Assembly: GCF_019805165.1 (NCBI RefSeq)
Contig: NZ_RWIJ01000005.1
Span: forward strand, 62,001 to 126,000
Origin: Azospirillum sp. 412522
GTDB taxonomy: Bacteria > Pseudomonadota > Alphaproteobacteria > Azospirillales > Azospirillaceae
Direction: 5' to 3'
Length of the DNA stretch: 64,000 bases
Below, piece by piece: positions 9,827 to 18,434 of the stretch (positions within the stretch are counted from its first letter, which is position 1; the number at the start of each line of letters is the position of its first letter). Position numbers and translations under genes: made by a program. The notes beneath the pieces are model-generated. The model did no database searches, was not told the origin of the DNA, and worked only from the letters and a program-made list of their open reading frames with translations.

Positions 9827-11577
9827 GCGCACGCCTCTAGGTTGGTCTCGAGCAGATCGGAGCGCTGCAGCGGGATCGGCTCGCCGAGCATGTCGGCCAC
9901 CGCGCGCCACGCGAAGGTCATCGCCGGCCCCAGCGTCGATCCCGCTCCCGGATAGGAGGGGCCCATCACCGACGCGCTGTTGTTGCCAATGCAGTAGAGC
10001 CCGGGAATGGCCCGCCCCTCGCGGTCGAGCACGCGGGCGTCGCGGTCGGTCAGCAGGCCACCCTTGGTCCCGATGTCGCCCGGCCACAGCTTCATGGCGT
10101 AGAAGGGCGCCTGATCGACGGGTGCGAGGTTGGGATTGGGCTGGACGTTGACGTCGCCGTAGTAGCGGTCGAAGACGTTGCCGCCGCGGTCGAAGTCTTC
10201 GTCTTTGCCGGTGCGGGCGAATATGGCCATGCGGTCGGCGCTGTGGCGCAGGCCGTCGGGGGCGACGCCGATCTGCCGGGCGAGCACCTCCAGCGTGTCC
10301 GCCTTCCAGACGACCGTGCCCCACCAGTGGCTCGGGACGCGGGAGTCCGGCATCGCCGCCTTCGGCATGAGCGGGCCCATCGGGTAGCGCGCGCGGAAGC
10401 GCGCATCGAAGACGATCCAGGCCGGCACGGCGCCACCCGTCGTCGCGTGGTCGGCGAGCATCGCCTGCTGGAACTCGGGGTAGGGGCAGGATTCGTTGAC
10501 GAAGCGCTCGCCCCTGGCGTTGACGACCATGCAGCCGGGCATCGAGCGTTCGACGAAGACACCGCGGAACTTTTCCTCGCCCGGCACCTCGATGGTCGGG
10601 CACCCCCAGCTCAGGCTCATCAGATCCAGCGCCCCCCCGGCCGCCTCGCCGGCATGGATGGCGTCGCCGGTGTTGCCGCCGACCGGTGTCGCCGTCCAGC
10701 CCTGCTGCGTCGGCTTCGGCAGGAACTGCTCGCGCATGGCCTGGTTGCGTTCGAAGCCGCCGGCCGCGAGCAGCACGCCGCGCCGCGCCAGCACCCGTTC
10801 CTCCCCCTGTGCGTGGTTGAGGATCACACCGGTGACGGAGCCCTGCTCGACGATGAGGGACCGCAACGCGCTGCCGGTCCGGATCGCCACCCCGCGCCGC
10901 CGTGCCGCGGTCAACAGTCCGGCGACCAGCGCCTGCCCGCCGGTCATGCGGCGATCCAACCGGCTCTTCCGCCGCCAGGGATAGTCGGTGGCATAGCGCA
11001 GGATATTCTTCACCACCGTCCAGGTGGACCCGGGCCCCCGGGACAGGATGGTGTGGGCGTCGAACGTATTCAGGCTGATGCGCCCGAACATCTGCTGACC
11101 CGGATTGCCTGGACGGAGCAGGGCCAGCCCGTCGAGCCCCAGAGTCGCCGCGTCGAAATCCACGACGTCCATGGTCCGCCCGCCGGGGCGGGCACCGGGA
11201 AGGGAGGGGTAGTAGTCGGCATACAACGGCATGCAGCGATAAGGCACGCCGAGCTCGCCCAGGTAACGGGCCATCACCCGCGCCGTCTCGACATAGGCGA
11301 GGATTCGGTCGTCCTTGACCATGCCGCGCGCGCAGGCTTTCACATAGCGGAAGGCATCGTCCAACGTGTCTTCGATGCCGGCGCTTCGCTGATCGTCGTT
11401 GCAGGGAATCCAGATGCCGCCGCCGGAGATCGCTGACGTGCCGCCCACCCGATCGGTCTTCTCGATCACCAGCGTCCGGAGGCCGCACTCGGTCGCCCGG
11501 ATCGCGCCCAGAAGCGCACCAGCGCCCGAGCCGACCACGATCAGGTCGTACATCGTGCCGTTCTTGTCGCTGCTCAC
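9823..11577 (-). CDS. kstD: 3-ketosteroid delta1-dehydrogenase
   Basis: FAD enzyme that introduces the C1-C2 double bond into ring A of 3-ketosteroids, priming 9,10-seco cleavage. It is 584 aa. Visible signatures are the FAD motif VVGSGAGALLGAIRA (14-28), SGGGIWIP (51-58), the ADYYPSLPGARPGGR region (Tyr122/123), and the C-terminal Tyr542-Pro-Gly-Ala-Gly546. The last reproduces the Tyr-x3-Gly pair used to promote enolisation in Rhodococcus KstD1 (Tyr487/Gly491). The start is GTG at 11577 with AAGGA 7 nt upstream; an ATG eight codons in is the alternative. It is the first gene of a kstD, FAD-dehydrogenase and usp unit, facing a LuxR-type regulator gene. Confidence 0.93.
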   Translation of the reverse strand: MSSDKNGTMYDLIVVGSGAGALLGAIRATECGLRTLVIEKTDRVGGTSAISGGGIWIPCNDDQRSAGIEDTLDDAFRYVKACARGMVKDDRILAYVETARVMARYLGELGVPYRCMPLYADYYPSLPGARPGGRTMDVVDFDAATLGLDGLALLRPGNPGQQMFGRISLNTFDAHTILSRGPGSTWTVVKNILRYATDYPWRRKSRLDRRMTGGQALVAGLLTAARRRGVAIRTGSALRSLIVEQGSVTGVILNHAQGEERVLARRGVLLAAGGFERNQAMREQFLPKPTQQGWTATPVGGNTGDAIHAGEAAGGALDLMSLSWGCPTIEVPGEEKFRGVFVERSMPGCMVVNARGERFVNESCPYPEFQQAMLADHATTGGAVPAWIVFDARFRARYPMGPLMPKAAMPDSRVPSHWWGTVVWKADTLEVLARQIGVAPDGLRHSADRMAIFARTGKDEDFDRGGNVFDRYYGDVNVQPNPNLAPVDQAPFYAMKLWPGDIGTKGGLLTDRDARVLDREGRAIPGLYCIGNNSASVMGPSYPGAGSTLGPAMTFAWRAVADMLGEPIPLQRSDLLETNLEACA

Positions 11578-11936
11578 TGTGGATCCTTACCCTTCCTGTG
11601 TGGAGAACGCTGGCGCCGTCCGGTGACCAGAGGGCCCGATCGCCGCCTGGATGTCCTGCCTGCGGCCGAAAAACCTTCTGGCGCAATATGCTGGGGACGA
11701 CGGTGACGGCAGGCCCGCTGCACCCAGACTCTCCCATCGATCAGGGCGGCAAATCATCGTCCAAGCGGACTATTCGATGGGGCAGGATGGCCGATGGCGC
11801 GGGATGGGATGGGCTGCACCGGATGCGGCATGCTGAACCTGTTCGACTGCGCACAAGGCCGCTACACTCGCAACCGGTTCCATTCGCGCTCGAGCCATTG
11901 TGCGGCCGGGGCGCTCGCTTCAAGGACGTGACACCC
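11578..11936. promoter_or_regulatory. Divergent intergenic region between kstD and LuxR-type gene
   Basis: About 360 nt separate the divergent starts of kstD and the regulator gene, so both promoters should lie here. The open frame of the regulator runs through it but lacks convincing starts and has no recognisable domain. I see neither of the two repeated operator types of this island here, which suggests kstD is controlled differently, perhaps by the adjacent regulator. Confidence 0.4.
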
Positions 11937-13103
11937 ATGGACGAAGGACGCGTGTGCGAACCGCGCTCCGCTGACGAGCTGTCCCTCGACGCCTTCAGCG
12001 ACCTTGTCGGGCTGTGCTACCAAGGGCCCATAGAGACCGTTCCGTGGAAGAGTTTCCTGGACCGCATCCGGATCGACCTGAACGCGCGCTATTCCACCTT
12101 CGTGTTGCGCAATCCAACGGACAAGGGCGGTGGGTTGATGGTGAACTCCGGGGAGGCGGTGTCCACCGAGATGACCGAGGCCTACAACGAGACCTATTTC
12201 ACGCTCGATCCCTTCCTCAATCTGCCGGCGAACACGGTGGTCACGGCGGAAGAGATCGTCGGATCGCAGGCGTGGCGGTCCAGTGCCTTCTTCCGGGAAT
12301 ACCTCGAACCTCTGGGAATCGGCAACATCCTTGGCGCCGACCTGTACACGGACGAGGGCATCCATTGCCGGTTCCGGGTGTCGCTCGGGGCCGGGCAGCC
12401 GGATTTCTCGGCGGCGGACCGCGCGCTGTGCCGCCTGATGCTGCCGCACCTGCGGCGCTCCGTCAGCTTGCACAGTCGCCTGGACGCACTGGAGTCCGAA
12501 CGGCGCCTGTATGTGGGCACCATGGACCGGCTCTTGATCGGGACGGTGATCCTGGACGAGAACGGCAACGTCCTGCGCATGAACCGGATCGCCGAGGACA
12601 TCCTGTCGGAGCGCGATGGGCTGCGGCTGAGCGGCAACACTCTGGCCGCGGAGGCCGGGCAGGAGAACAAGGAGCTGAAGCGCCTGATCAACGAAACACT
12701 GGGGCGCTCGGCATCGTCGTCCGTGTCGATGGTGGAGGCGCTGTCGATCACGCGCCCGTCGGGGCGCGGCAAGCTGGGCATCCTGATCCGCAACGTGCCA
12801 CTCGCCGAATGGTCCGAGGGCAAGCGCTATCCGGCGGCGGCGCTGTTCATCCGCGATCCGGAGCGGCGTGGGCAGGCGTCCTACGAGCGGATCGTGCGCC
12901 AACTCTTCGACCTGACGCCTGCGGAAACGGCACTGGCGCTGTTGCTTGCGAATGGGTTGTCGCTGGACGAGGCCGCCGAACAACTCAACATCCGCCGCAA
13001 CACGGCACGCGCACATCTGCGTATGATATTTTCAAAAACGGGAGTGACGCGCCAAACTGAACTGGTCCGCACCATACTGAACAGCGTCGTTTCTTTGATA
13101 TGA
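11937..13103 (+). CDS. LuxR-type transcriptional regulator
   Basis: A protein of 388 aa with a C-terminal LuxR-type helix-turn-helix (about residues 325-385): LTPAETALALLLANGLSLDE, followed by AAEQLNIRRNTARAHLRMIF and a short tail. The N-terminal 300 residues look like a sensor region, with a PAS-like stretch near GTVILDENGNVLRMNRIAED; there is no phospho-acceptor receiver signature. The start at 11937 (MDEGRVCEP) is chosen because upstream sequence is arginine/proline-rich shadow; AAGGA lies about 11 nt before it. It is transcribed away from kstD and is a candidate regulator of steroid genes. A hairpin follows the stop. Confidence 0.88.
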   Translation: MDEGRVCEPRSADELSLDAFSDLVGLCYQGPIETVPWKSFLDRIRIDLNARYSTFVLRNPTDKGGGLMVNSGEAVSTEMTEAYNETYFTLDPFLNLPANTVVTAEEIVGSQAWRSSAFFREYLEPLGIGNILGADLYTDEGIHCRFRVSLGAGQPDFSAADRALCRLMLPHLRRSVSLHSRLDALESERRLYVGTMDRLLIGTVILDENGNVLRMNRIAEDILSERDGLRLSGNTLAAEAGQENKELKRLINETLGRSASSSVSMVEALSITRPSGRGKLGILIRNVPLAEWSEGKRYPAAALFIRDPERRGQASYERIVRQLFDLTPAETALALLLANGLSLDEAAEQLNIRRNTARAHLRMIFSKTGVTRQTELVRTILNSVVSLI

Positions 13104-13165
13104 TCGGCAGTAGGGTGTATTTCTATTTACCAGATCGATTTCCGGTGGATTAAAATGATCAGTGT

Positions 13166-13196
13166 CTCCTTGAGTGAAGCCACCTCACTCAAGGAG
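13166..13196. terminator. Bidirectional terminator hairpin
   Basis: A perfect 12-bp stem (CTCCTTGAGTGA, 13166-13177, with 13185-13196) and a 7-nt loop sit between the convergent regulator gene and SnoaL gene. A short T-rich patch follows on the minus strand. Confidence 0.7.
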
Positions 13197-13214
13197 CACA
13201 GCGATGCGCCCGCT

Positions 13215-13730
13215 TCAGCGCGGCGGCTGAGGCGGGCCGGCCTCGTCCGAGCGGCCGAGGATGGCGAAACGGCCGACAAAATCCTCGCCGATCGCCTGCA
13301 CGAGCATCGACCGGCGGCGGCTGACCGTGCGGGCGATCCACCACCGGCCGTCGCGGCGGACGAGAGAATCGTCATAGCTCACGGCGAGCTGAACGAGCCG
13401 CCGAGCCTCCGTGTCGATCTGGAAGAAATAACAGTCGAAGAAGCCTTGAGCCGTGTCCGGCCCGGTCAGCTCGACAACGGGATTCTGCCCGTGGTGCATG
13501 TCCACGATGTTGGGCCGGCAGCCCATCTGCTGGAAGGTGTCGACGAAGGACTCCCGGTTGGTGAAGAGCGGAAACCCTTCGAAGTCGATGACGGCGTCGG
13601 GTAGGAAGCAATCGCGCACGTCGTCCGGGCGCTTGTCGTCGCAGGCGCGCAGGTATCGCCATTTCAGTGCCTGGATCGCGGCCATATCTTCCAGTGCTGC
13701 GACGCGCTGTTCGAGAGTCGGGTCGGTCAT
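13215..13730 (-). CDS. SnoaL/NTF2-like protein
   Basis: A 171 aa protein of the SnoaL-like (NTF2 fold) type: an N-terminal helix (LEQRVAALEDMAAIQALKWR), the YLRACDDKRPDDVRDCFLPD segment, and a central strand pattern ending RRDGRWWIARTVSRRR. Members act as isomerases, dehydratases or small binding proteins, and are common in steroid and polyketide clusters. The catalytic dyad seen in the true ketosteroid isomerase at 20177 is not evident. It follows the SDR gene by 17 nt and should share its transcript. Substrate unknown. Confidence 0.85.
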   Translation of the reverse strand: MTDPTLEQRVAALEDMAAIQALKWRYLRACDDKRPDDVRDCFLPDAVIDFEGFPLFTNRESFVDTFQQMGCRPNIVDMHHGQNPVVELTGPDTAQGFFDCYFFQIDTEARRLVQLAVSYDDSLVRRDGRWWIARTVSRRRSMLVQAIGEDFVGRFAILGRSDEAGPPQPPR

Positions 13731-13747
13731 CGATCACCCCCGCTCTG

Positions 13748-14608
13748 TCAACGCACGATGGCCGGGTGCGGGATGCGCGGTGCGCCGAGCGCATCGCGGT
13801 AGGACGGAGGGGTGCGGCCCCCTTCGTCGGACAGTCCATACCGTCGTGCCAGTTCGGCGCCGATCTGGGTGCTTCCCGTGAGAGTCATGCGTTCAGGATC
13901 GGCGTGCACGGCCGCAATGATCCGCCCGGTGAATTCAGGCGTCTCGGCGGAGTCCATAAAGGTGACATACTGGTCGGGGCGCTCCTGCACGGAGCGGGCG
14001 GAGCGCTCCGTGATCAGCGGGCCCATCCAGATCGACAGGGTGGCGACGCCGTGGTCCTTCAGGTCCACGCCCATGTCGGCGGCGAACTTGTCGATCCCGG
14101 CCTTCTGCGCGCCATAGGCCGGGCCGTGCATGTAGCAGACCGAGCCGAACGAAGAGGTGAAGGCCATCAGCGCCCCGCCGGTCTGGATCATTAACGGCGC
14201 GGCGTAAAAGCTCGCGACATAGTGCGACCGCAATCCAACATTGAGGATGTTCACCAGTTCGAGTGGTCGCTCCCAGAAGCCGCCCGGGGTGATCAGCGCG
14301 TCGTGCAAGTCCGCCACGTTGTTCACGAGAACATCGAGCCGCCCGGATTCCGCGCGCACATGCTCGAACAGGGCGCGCACTTGGAAGTCATCGGCGTGGT
14401 CCACTGCCATGGGGATGCCGCGCCCGCCGGCCGCGGTAACCGCCCGGGCCGTGGCGCCGATCGTTCCCGGCAGCGGCGCAGATCCCTCTTTCAAGGTGCG
14501 ACCGGTGACGTAGACTGTGAATCCCGCCGCGCCCAGCGCGCGCGCGATGCCTGCACCTGCGCCCCGGCTTGCGCCAGTGACCACGGCGACCTTCCGATCC
14601 GATGCCAC
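13748..14608 (-). CDS. Short-chain dehydrogenase/reductase
   Basis: NAD(P)-dependent oxidoreductase of 286 aa. The cofactor motif TGASRGAGAGIARALGAAGF is at the N-terminus, the NNVAD strand follows, and the catalytic motif is Ser-Ser-Phe with YGAQK (Tyr-x3-Lys). The TGRTLKEGSAPLPGT insertion and YGLSDEGGRTPPSYR tail resemble the DHRS1-like branch. The start is GTG at 14608 with a GA-rich Shine-Dalgarno-like stretch just upstream; an open frame much further upstream crosses a terminator and is not credible. A bipartite operator-like element lies 65 nt upstream. Probably acts on a hydroxysteroid or a ring-cleavage intermediate. Confidence 0.9.
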   Translation of the reverse strand: MASDRKVAVVTGASRGAGAGIARALGAAGFTVYVTGRTLKEGSAPLPGTIGATARAVTAAGGRGIPMAVDHADDFQVRALFEHVRAESGRLDVLVNNVADLHDALITPGGFWERPLELVNILNVGLRSHYVASFYAAPLMIQTGGALMAFTSSFGSVCYMHGPAYGAQKAGIDKFAADMGVDLKDHGVATLSIWMGPLITERSARSVQERPDQYVTFMDSAETPEFTGRIIAAVHADPERMTLTGSTQIGAELARRYGLSDEGGRTPPSYRDALGAPRIPHPAIVR

Positions 14609-14672
14609 CCTCTGTCCTCCCCGGTCGTATCTTGCGTGCATCACGCTAATAACAGCAGATTTCGACTTATCT

Positions 14673-14700
14673 GCGTAATAATCAACGAAATTATCTACGC
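14673..14700. promoter_or_regulatory. Bipartite operator-like element, site 1
   Basis: Half-sites GCGTA (14673) and TACGC (14696) start 23 bp apart, with additional internal symmetry (ATAAT and ATTAT). This is one of six sites with exactly this geometry in the island. It precedes the SDR/SnoaL operon, 65 nt before the start codon. Confidence 0.65.
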
Positions 14701-14708
14701 GTAGTACG

Positions 14709-14737
14709 AAAAAAGGCCGGGCGCTAGGCGCCCGGCC
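14709..14737 (-). terminator. Rho-independent terminator of the FAD synthetase gene
   Basis: On the minus strand a perfect 10-bp GC-rich stem (GGCCGGGCGC, 3-nt loop) is followed immediately by six Ts. This is a textbook intrinsic terminator downstream of the FAD synthetase-like gene, separating it from the SDR unit. Confidence 0.9.
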
Positions 14738-14789
14738 GAGGTGTACACTCTGGGGAGGAAACGACAGAGTGTGACCGAGAAACTCGAGT

Positions 14790-15731
14790 TCAGAGGCCGG
14801 CCATCGATCTCGGCGAGCTGCTGATCCGGTGGATGAGGCCGTGCCGCACGGTTCTCCAGGAGCCCGCGGGCTCCATTGGCGAATGCGCCATGAGGCCTGC
14901 GGGGGCATCCTTGGACAGCCGGTCGAGGAAACGGATGCGAAATGCCGTCGTCTTGGAGAGATTCGTCGGAAGTGCGACGTGCAGCTGCTCGTCCCCCGTG
15001 GAAGACGAAATCCAGGCCGAGCTTTCGGGGGCGATCTCCCAATCCATGGCATCGCCGCAGGCTTCGGCGATGCGCACCGAATAGACGCCGTCGCCGGGGC
15101 GCTGATAATCACCGAGCGGGATGGACAGGATGCCATGGAGTGGCACGCCATGGCCGACGATGTCCCAAGGGCGTCCGAGCAGCTGCGTGGCAGCGGTTAC
15201 CTGCCCGTCGCTCAGAGCGGCGCGCACACGGCTGGACGAGATGACCTTGCCGTCTTCGTCGCGGACCGGGGCGACGGTGGTGACGCCGAACCCATGGGCC
15301 GCACCCAAGCGTCGCAGGCACTCGACGTCGCCCATCCGCCTTGCGCCGAAACGATAGTCCTCGCCGACGATGACATGAACCACGGCAAGCCCATGGACGA
15401 GCACCTGCTCCACAAACAGGTCTGCGGGCATGCCGGCGACTGCACGGTTGAAAGCGCACACGAACGCGCCGTCCAGGCCATGCTCCGCAACGAGACGAAG
15501 CTTTTCCTCCGTCGTGGTCAGGACCTGCGGCTCCAACGCCGGGTTGAGGACGCGGCGCGGGTGCGGAGAAAACGTCAGGATCGCAGAGCCCGCGGCCAGG
15601 CAGGTTGCGGTCGCCATCGCCTGCGACAGAAGCGCCTGATGCCCGCGGTGCACGCCGTCGAAGTTCCCGATGGCAAGCACCCATCGACGCGTTGCCCCGA
15701 CTGCGGCCGTGAAGCGATGGTGTGTCAGCAT
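14790..15731 (-). CDS. RibF-like FAD synthetase lacking a recognisable riboflavin kinase motif
   Basis: Relative of the bifunctional riboflavin kinase/FMN adenylyltransferase RibF, 313 aa. The N-terminal nucleotidyl-transferase domain is intact: GNFDGVHRGH (22-31), the VGEDYRFGARRMGD segment (122-135) and ISSSRVR (164-170). After residue 190 the kinase domain is hard to recognise: the usual GxPTAN nucleotide motif is absent and the sequence reads GILSIPLGDYQRPGDGVY. It may therefore only adenylate FMN to FAD. The start MLTHHRF is the last before the domain. The gene is single, has its own terminator, and an operator-like element lies 90 nt upstream. Its placement among many flavoenzyme genes suggests a dedicated FAD supply (inference). 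Confidence 0.88.
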   Translation of the reverse strand: MLTHHRFTAAVGATRRWVLAIGNFDGVHRGHQALLSQAMATATCLAAGSAILTFSPHPRRVLNPALEPQVLTTTEEKLRLVAEHGLDGAFVCAFNRAVAGMPADLFVEQVLVHGLAVVHVIVGEDYRFGARRMGDVECLRRLGAAHGFGVTTVAPVRDEDGKVISSSRVRAALSDGQVTAATQLLGRPWDIVGHGVPLHGILSIPLGDYQRPGDGVYSVRIAEACGDAMDWEIAPESSAWISSSTGDEQLHVALPTNLSKTTAFRIRFLDRLSKDAPAGLMAHSPMEPAGSWRTVRHGLIHRISSSPRSMAGL

Positions 15732-15820
15732 GCTGAGGCGTTCCCGGTGGCTGTCTCGGCACCAAGCCGATGTGAACGAAAACGACATTAGCAGGGAAAA
15801 ATCCGGAATGCAAGCGATTT

Positions 15821-15848
15821 GCGTAATATAATACGCTAAAAAAAACGC
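15821..15848. promoter_or_regulatory. Bipartite operator-like element, site 2
   Basis: GCGTA (15821) and AACGC (15844) start 23 bp apart. An extra TACGC at 15832 forms a compact palindrome, GCGTA-N6-TACGC, with the first half. It lies 90 nt upstream of the FAD synthetase start in the divergent region shared with the second BVMO. Confidence 0.6.
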
Positions 15849-15929
15849 ATAAACTGGATCTTTGCCGCTGGCGGCTTCCTCGCGGCGGAATCCGGAAACC
15901 CCCGGCAAGAAGCATGAGACCTGCATAAC

Positions 15930-15947
15930 AAGTTAGTGTATACTTAC
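15930..15947 (+). promoter_or_regulatory. Putative operator shared by the two BVMO operons (copy 2)
   Basis: AAGTTAGTGTATACTTAC, 16 of 18 identical to the element upstream of the first BVMO operon and in the same orientation. It contains the inverted repeat GTTAGT-N4-ACTTAC and lies 57 nt before the start codon of the second BVMO. Confidence 0.6.
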
Positions 15948-16004
15948 AAACAAACGACATTCGGCGCCACCGGAAAGGGTGGGCCATGGGAGGGTGAGAG
16001 AAGA

Positions 16005-17936
16005 ATGCCGAGAGATGCCATCAAGCGGGCTGAGGACGATCGGGCGTTGCCGCTCCAGGACGGGGCGGAGCTGCGGACAGCCCTTGCGGACGCCAACATT
16101 CAGACGCTTCTCATGGTTTATGTTCATCTGACCCATGACGAGGCCGTCCTGGAGCAGTTCGCTCCTCATATTCACCCGGTCTTTTCCGGCCGTCCCAGCG
16201 ACATTCCCGATGGGCTGGCTGCCGAACTGCGGGAAAAGCTCCTTCATGTTCTGACCACCCCGGGCGCAGCCGTGGCCGAACCGCTCCCTCCCACACTCAT
16301 GCAGAGGATGATGAGCGTAGGCGTCGGTGAGCCGGTGGACGACGAATACCTGCCGCTGCTGCGCGAACAGATGGGCTTCGAAATACCCGAGCCGCGCCTC
16401 GCCCAGCCCGGCCGCGCCGTGCCGTCGGAGCGTTTCCGCGTGCTGGTCATCGGCGCTGGCCTGACGGGCCTGGCCGCCGGCATCAAGCTTCGCGAGGCCG
16501 GCTATGACCACGTAATCATCGAGAAGAACCCGGAGGTCGGCGGCACCTGGTACGAAAATACCTATCCGGGTGTGGGCGTCGACACGCCGAGCCACTTCTA
16601 CTCATATTCCTTCGCCATCAACCCCGACTGGACGACCTACCACCCGAAGGGCCACGAAATGCAGGACTACCTGCTGCGCGTGGCCGACCGGTACGATCTG
16701 CGGCGGAACATCCGCTTCGAGACCCGTGTGGTCGCCTGCCGGTTCGACGAGGCCGAGCAGCTCTGGAACGTCACCGTTCGCGACAAGGCGGGAGTCGAGA
16801 CGGTCATCGCGGCCAACGCGGTCATCAACGCGCACGGCCCGCTGAACCGCTGGTCATGGCCGAAGATCGACGGCCTTGAAGACTTCCTGGGCCAAAAGCT
16901 GCACACGGCCGCCTGGGATGCCTCGATCGACCTCAAAGGGAAGAAGGTCGGAGTGATCGGGACCGGCGCCAGCGCCTCGCAGCTGGTGCCGGCCATCGCG
17001 CCCGAAGTCGGCGACCTCACGGTGTTCATGCGTTCCAAGCACTGGGTGATCTACAATCCGGAGATCACGTCCGTGGTCACCGAGGGCAAGCGCTGGGCTC
17101 TGCGCCACATTCCGCATTATCGCGAATGGTTCCGCTTCCGCGTCTATTGGGCAGCGGCGGATGGGCTGTTCGTCAACGTGCTGAAGGATCCGGAATGGCC
17201 GGCCGACTCCCCCTCGGTGTCGGCGCACAACGAGGCGATGCGCCAATACTGCCTGGGCCACCTGCACGCCACCTTCGCCGACCGCCCCGACCTAATCGAG
17301 AAACTCACCCCGGACTTCCCGGTGTTCTCGAAGCGGATCGTGCTGGACGCCGGCTGGTTCGATGCCCTCAAGCGCGACAATGTCCAGCTGGAAACCGGCG
17401 CCATCGACCGGATTCTGCCGGATGGCGTGCGCATGGCCGACGGCACCGTGCACAAGCTTGATGTATTGATCATGGCCACCGGATTCGACGTCGCCAACAT
17501 GGTCGGCTCGCTGGAGATCATCGGGCGCGGTGGGCGGAATCTGGGGCAGGAATGGGGCGCGGACGATCCGCGCGCCTATCTCGGCATCACCGTGCCGGGG
17601 TATCCCAATCTCTTTCTGACCGTCGGTCCCAACAGCGCGCCCAACCACGCAGCCGGCCAGAACCTGATCTCGGAAACGCAGATCCACTACATCATCGAGT
17701 GTCTGGACCTGATCACCGCCTCCGGTGCCCGTGCGATCGAGCCCACCCACGAGGCGTTCATCGGCTGGAACGACATGATCGACCGGCGGATGCCGGAGAT
17801 GATCTGGACGCATCCAAAAGCCAAGAGCTACTACAACAACAGCAAAGGACGGCCCTTCCTGTCCTGGCCCTTCCGTCTGGTGGATTACTGGAACCAGACA
17901 AGGAAGCCGATCCCAGACCATTTCAGTCTCACCTGA
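16005..17936 (+). CDS. Flavin-containing Baeyer-Villiger monooxygenase, second copy
   Basis: NADPH/FAD-dependent oxygenase of 643 aa and paralogue of the protein at 4404-6341, with the same domain order. It has the N-terminal extension, FAD motif GAGLTG (150-155), fingerprint FLGQKLHTAAWD (294-305; His300, Trp304, Asp305) and NADPH motif GTGASA near 319. Motif positions are identical to the other copy, but the sequences diverge clearly, so substrates may differ. The ATG at 16005 is chosen because both copies then align from residue 1; a purine-rich GAGAGAAGA precedes it. The upstream operator is shared with the other BVMO. It is monocistronic. Confidence 0.93.
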   Translation: MPRDAIKRAEDDRALPLQDGAELRTALADANIQTLLMVYVHLTHDEAVLEQFAPHIHPVFSGRPSDIPDGLAAELREKLLHVLTTPGAAVAEPLPPTLMQRMMSVGVGEPVDDEYLPLLREQMGFEIPEPRLAQPGRAVPSERFRVLVIGAGLTGLAAGIKLREAGYDHVIIEKNPEVGGTWYENTYPGVGVDTPSHFYSYSFAINPDWTTYHPKGHEMQDYLLRVADRYDLRRNIRFETRVVACRFDEAEQLWNVTVRDKAGVETVIAANAVINAHGPLNRWSWPKIDGLEDFLGQKLHTAAWDASIDLKGKKVGVIGTGASASQLVPAIAPEVGDLTVFMRSKHWVIYNPEITSVVTEGKRWALRHIPHYREWFRFRVYWAAADGLFVNVLKDPEWPADSPSVSAHNEAMRQYCLGHLHATFADRPDLIEKLTPDFPVFSKRIVLDAGWFDALKRDNVQLETGAIDRILPDGVRMADGTVHKLDVLIMATGFDVANMVGSLEIIGRGGRNLGQEWGADDPRAYLGITVPGYPNLFLTVGPNSAPNHAAGQNLISETQIHYIIECLDLITASGARAIEPTHEAFIGWNDMIDRRMPEMIWTHPKAKSYYNNSKGRPFLSWPFRLVDYWNQTRKPIPDHFSLT

Positions 17937-18123
17937 AGATCGGGCGCGCGGCTGCTGCAGGCCGATGAGCAGCGCAGCATCCATTGGCTTGTGTGTTGAG
18001 CCCGGGGGAAGCGGGGCGGGTGACCGCACCGTTCGCCCCGGGCATCTCCGATCATTCGCCCAGGCTTTACCCGACATGCGCCAAATCGGGCCAAAAACCT
18101 GATGCTCGATCTGTCGCACGCCG

Positions 18124-18276
18124 ATGGGTGTGGACAGCCGGCCGAGGTCGCTTGAGCCGCGCGTGCCGCTCTTCCACCCCGGCAATTTGGGGAGCGAGAC
18201 GGAGTACTACGACGTCGTCGTGCTGGAGCGCGGGCGACACGGGGGTCCGCATAAATGGTGGTTGGCGGTTACATAA
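18124..18276 (+). CDS. Short ORF or gene remnant
   Basis: A 50-codon ORF from ATG to TAA lies in the 498-nt gap after the second BVMO. It contains NLGSETEYYDVVVLERG, which looks protein-like rather than random, but I do not recognise a family. No clear Shine-Dalgarno sequence precedes it. The rest of the gap (17937-18434) shows no other gene; its last 150 nt are AT-rich promoter DNA. It may be the decayed end of a larger gene. Confidence 0.25.
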   Translation: MGVDSRPRSLEPRVPLFHPGNLGSETEYYDVVVLERGRHGGPHKWWLAVT

Positions 18277-18285
18277 ACCGTCTAT

Positions 18286-18313
18286 GCGTTTTTAAGAAGC
18301 CTACATAATACGC
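18286..18313. promoter_or_regulatory. Bipartite operator-like element, site 3
   Basis: GCGTT (18286) and TACGC (18309) start 23 bp apart; the flanks read ATGCGT and TACGCAA. A further ACGC lies just downstream. It precedes the SnoaL, old yellow enzyme and ketosteroid isomerase operon. Confidence 0.6.
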
Positions 18314-18434
18314 AAAACGCAGCTTTTGGGTGGAGTTCGGCGCGCAAAGCAGCTAGTGTTGGCTGTAATCGCTGCGCGGCCGCGCCCCTCGGCAAGAGGC
18401 GTCTTCGGGCTCGCGGACATAGAGTGGACCAAGC

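Noticed and set aside
8111..11737. A single 1208-codon minus-strand open frame
   Set aside because: Only its last 571 codons encode a flavoprotein; the rest is arginine-rich shadow over kstD, which lies in another frame and has all KstD motifs.
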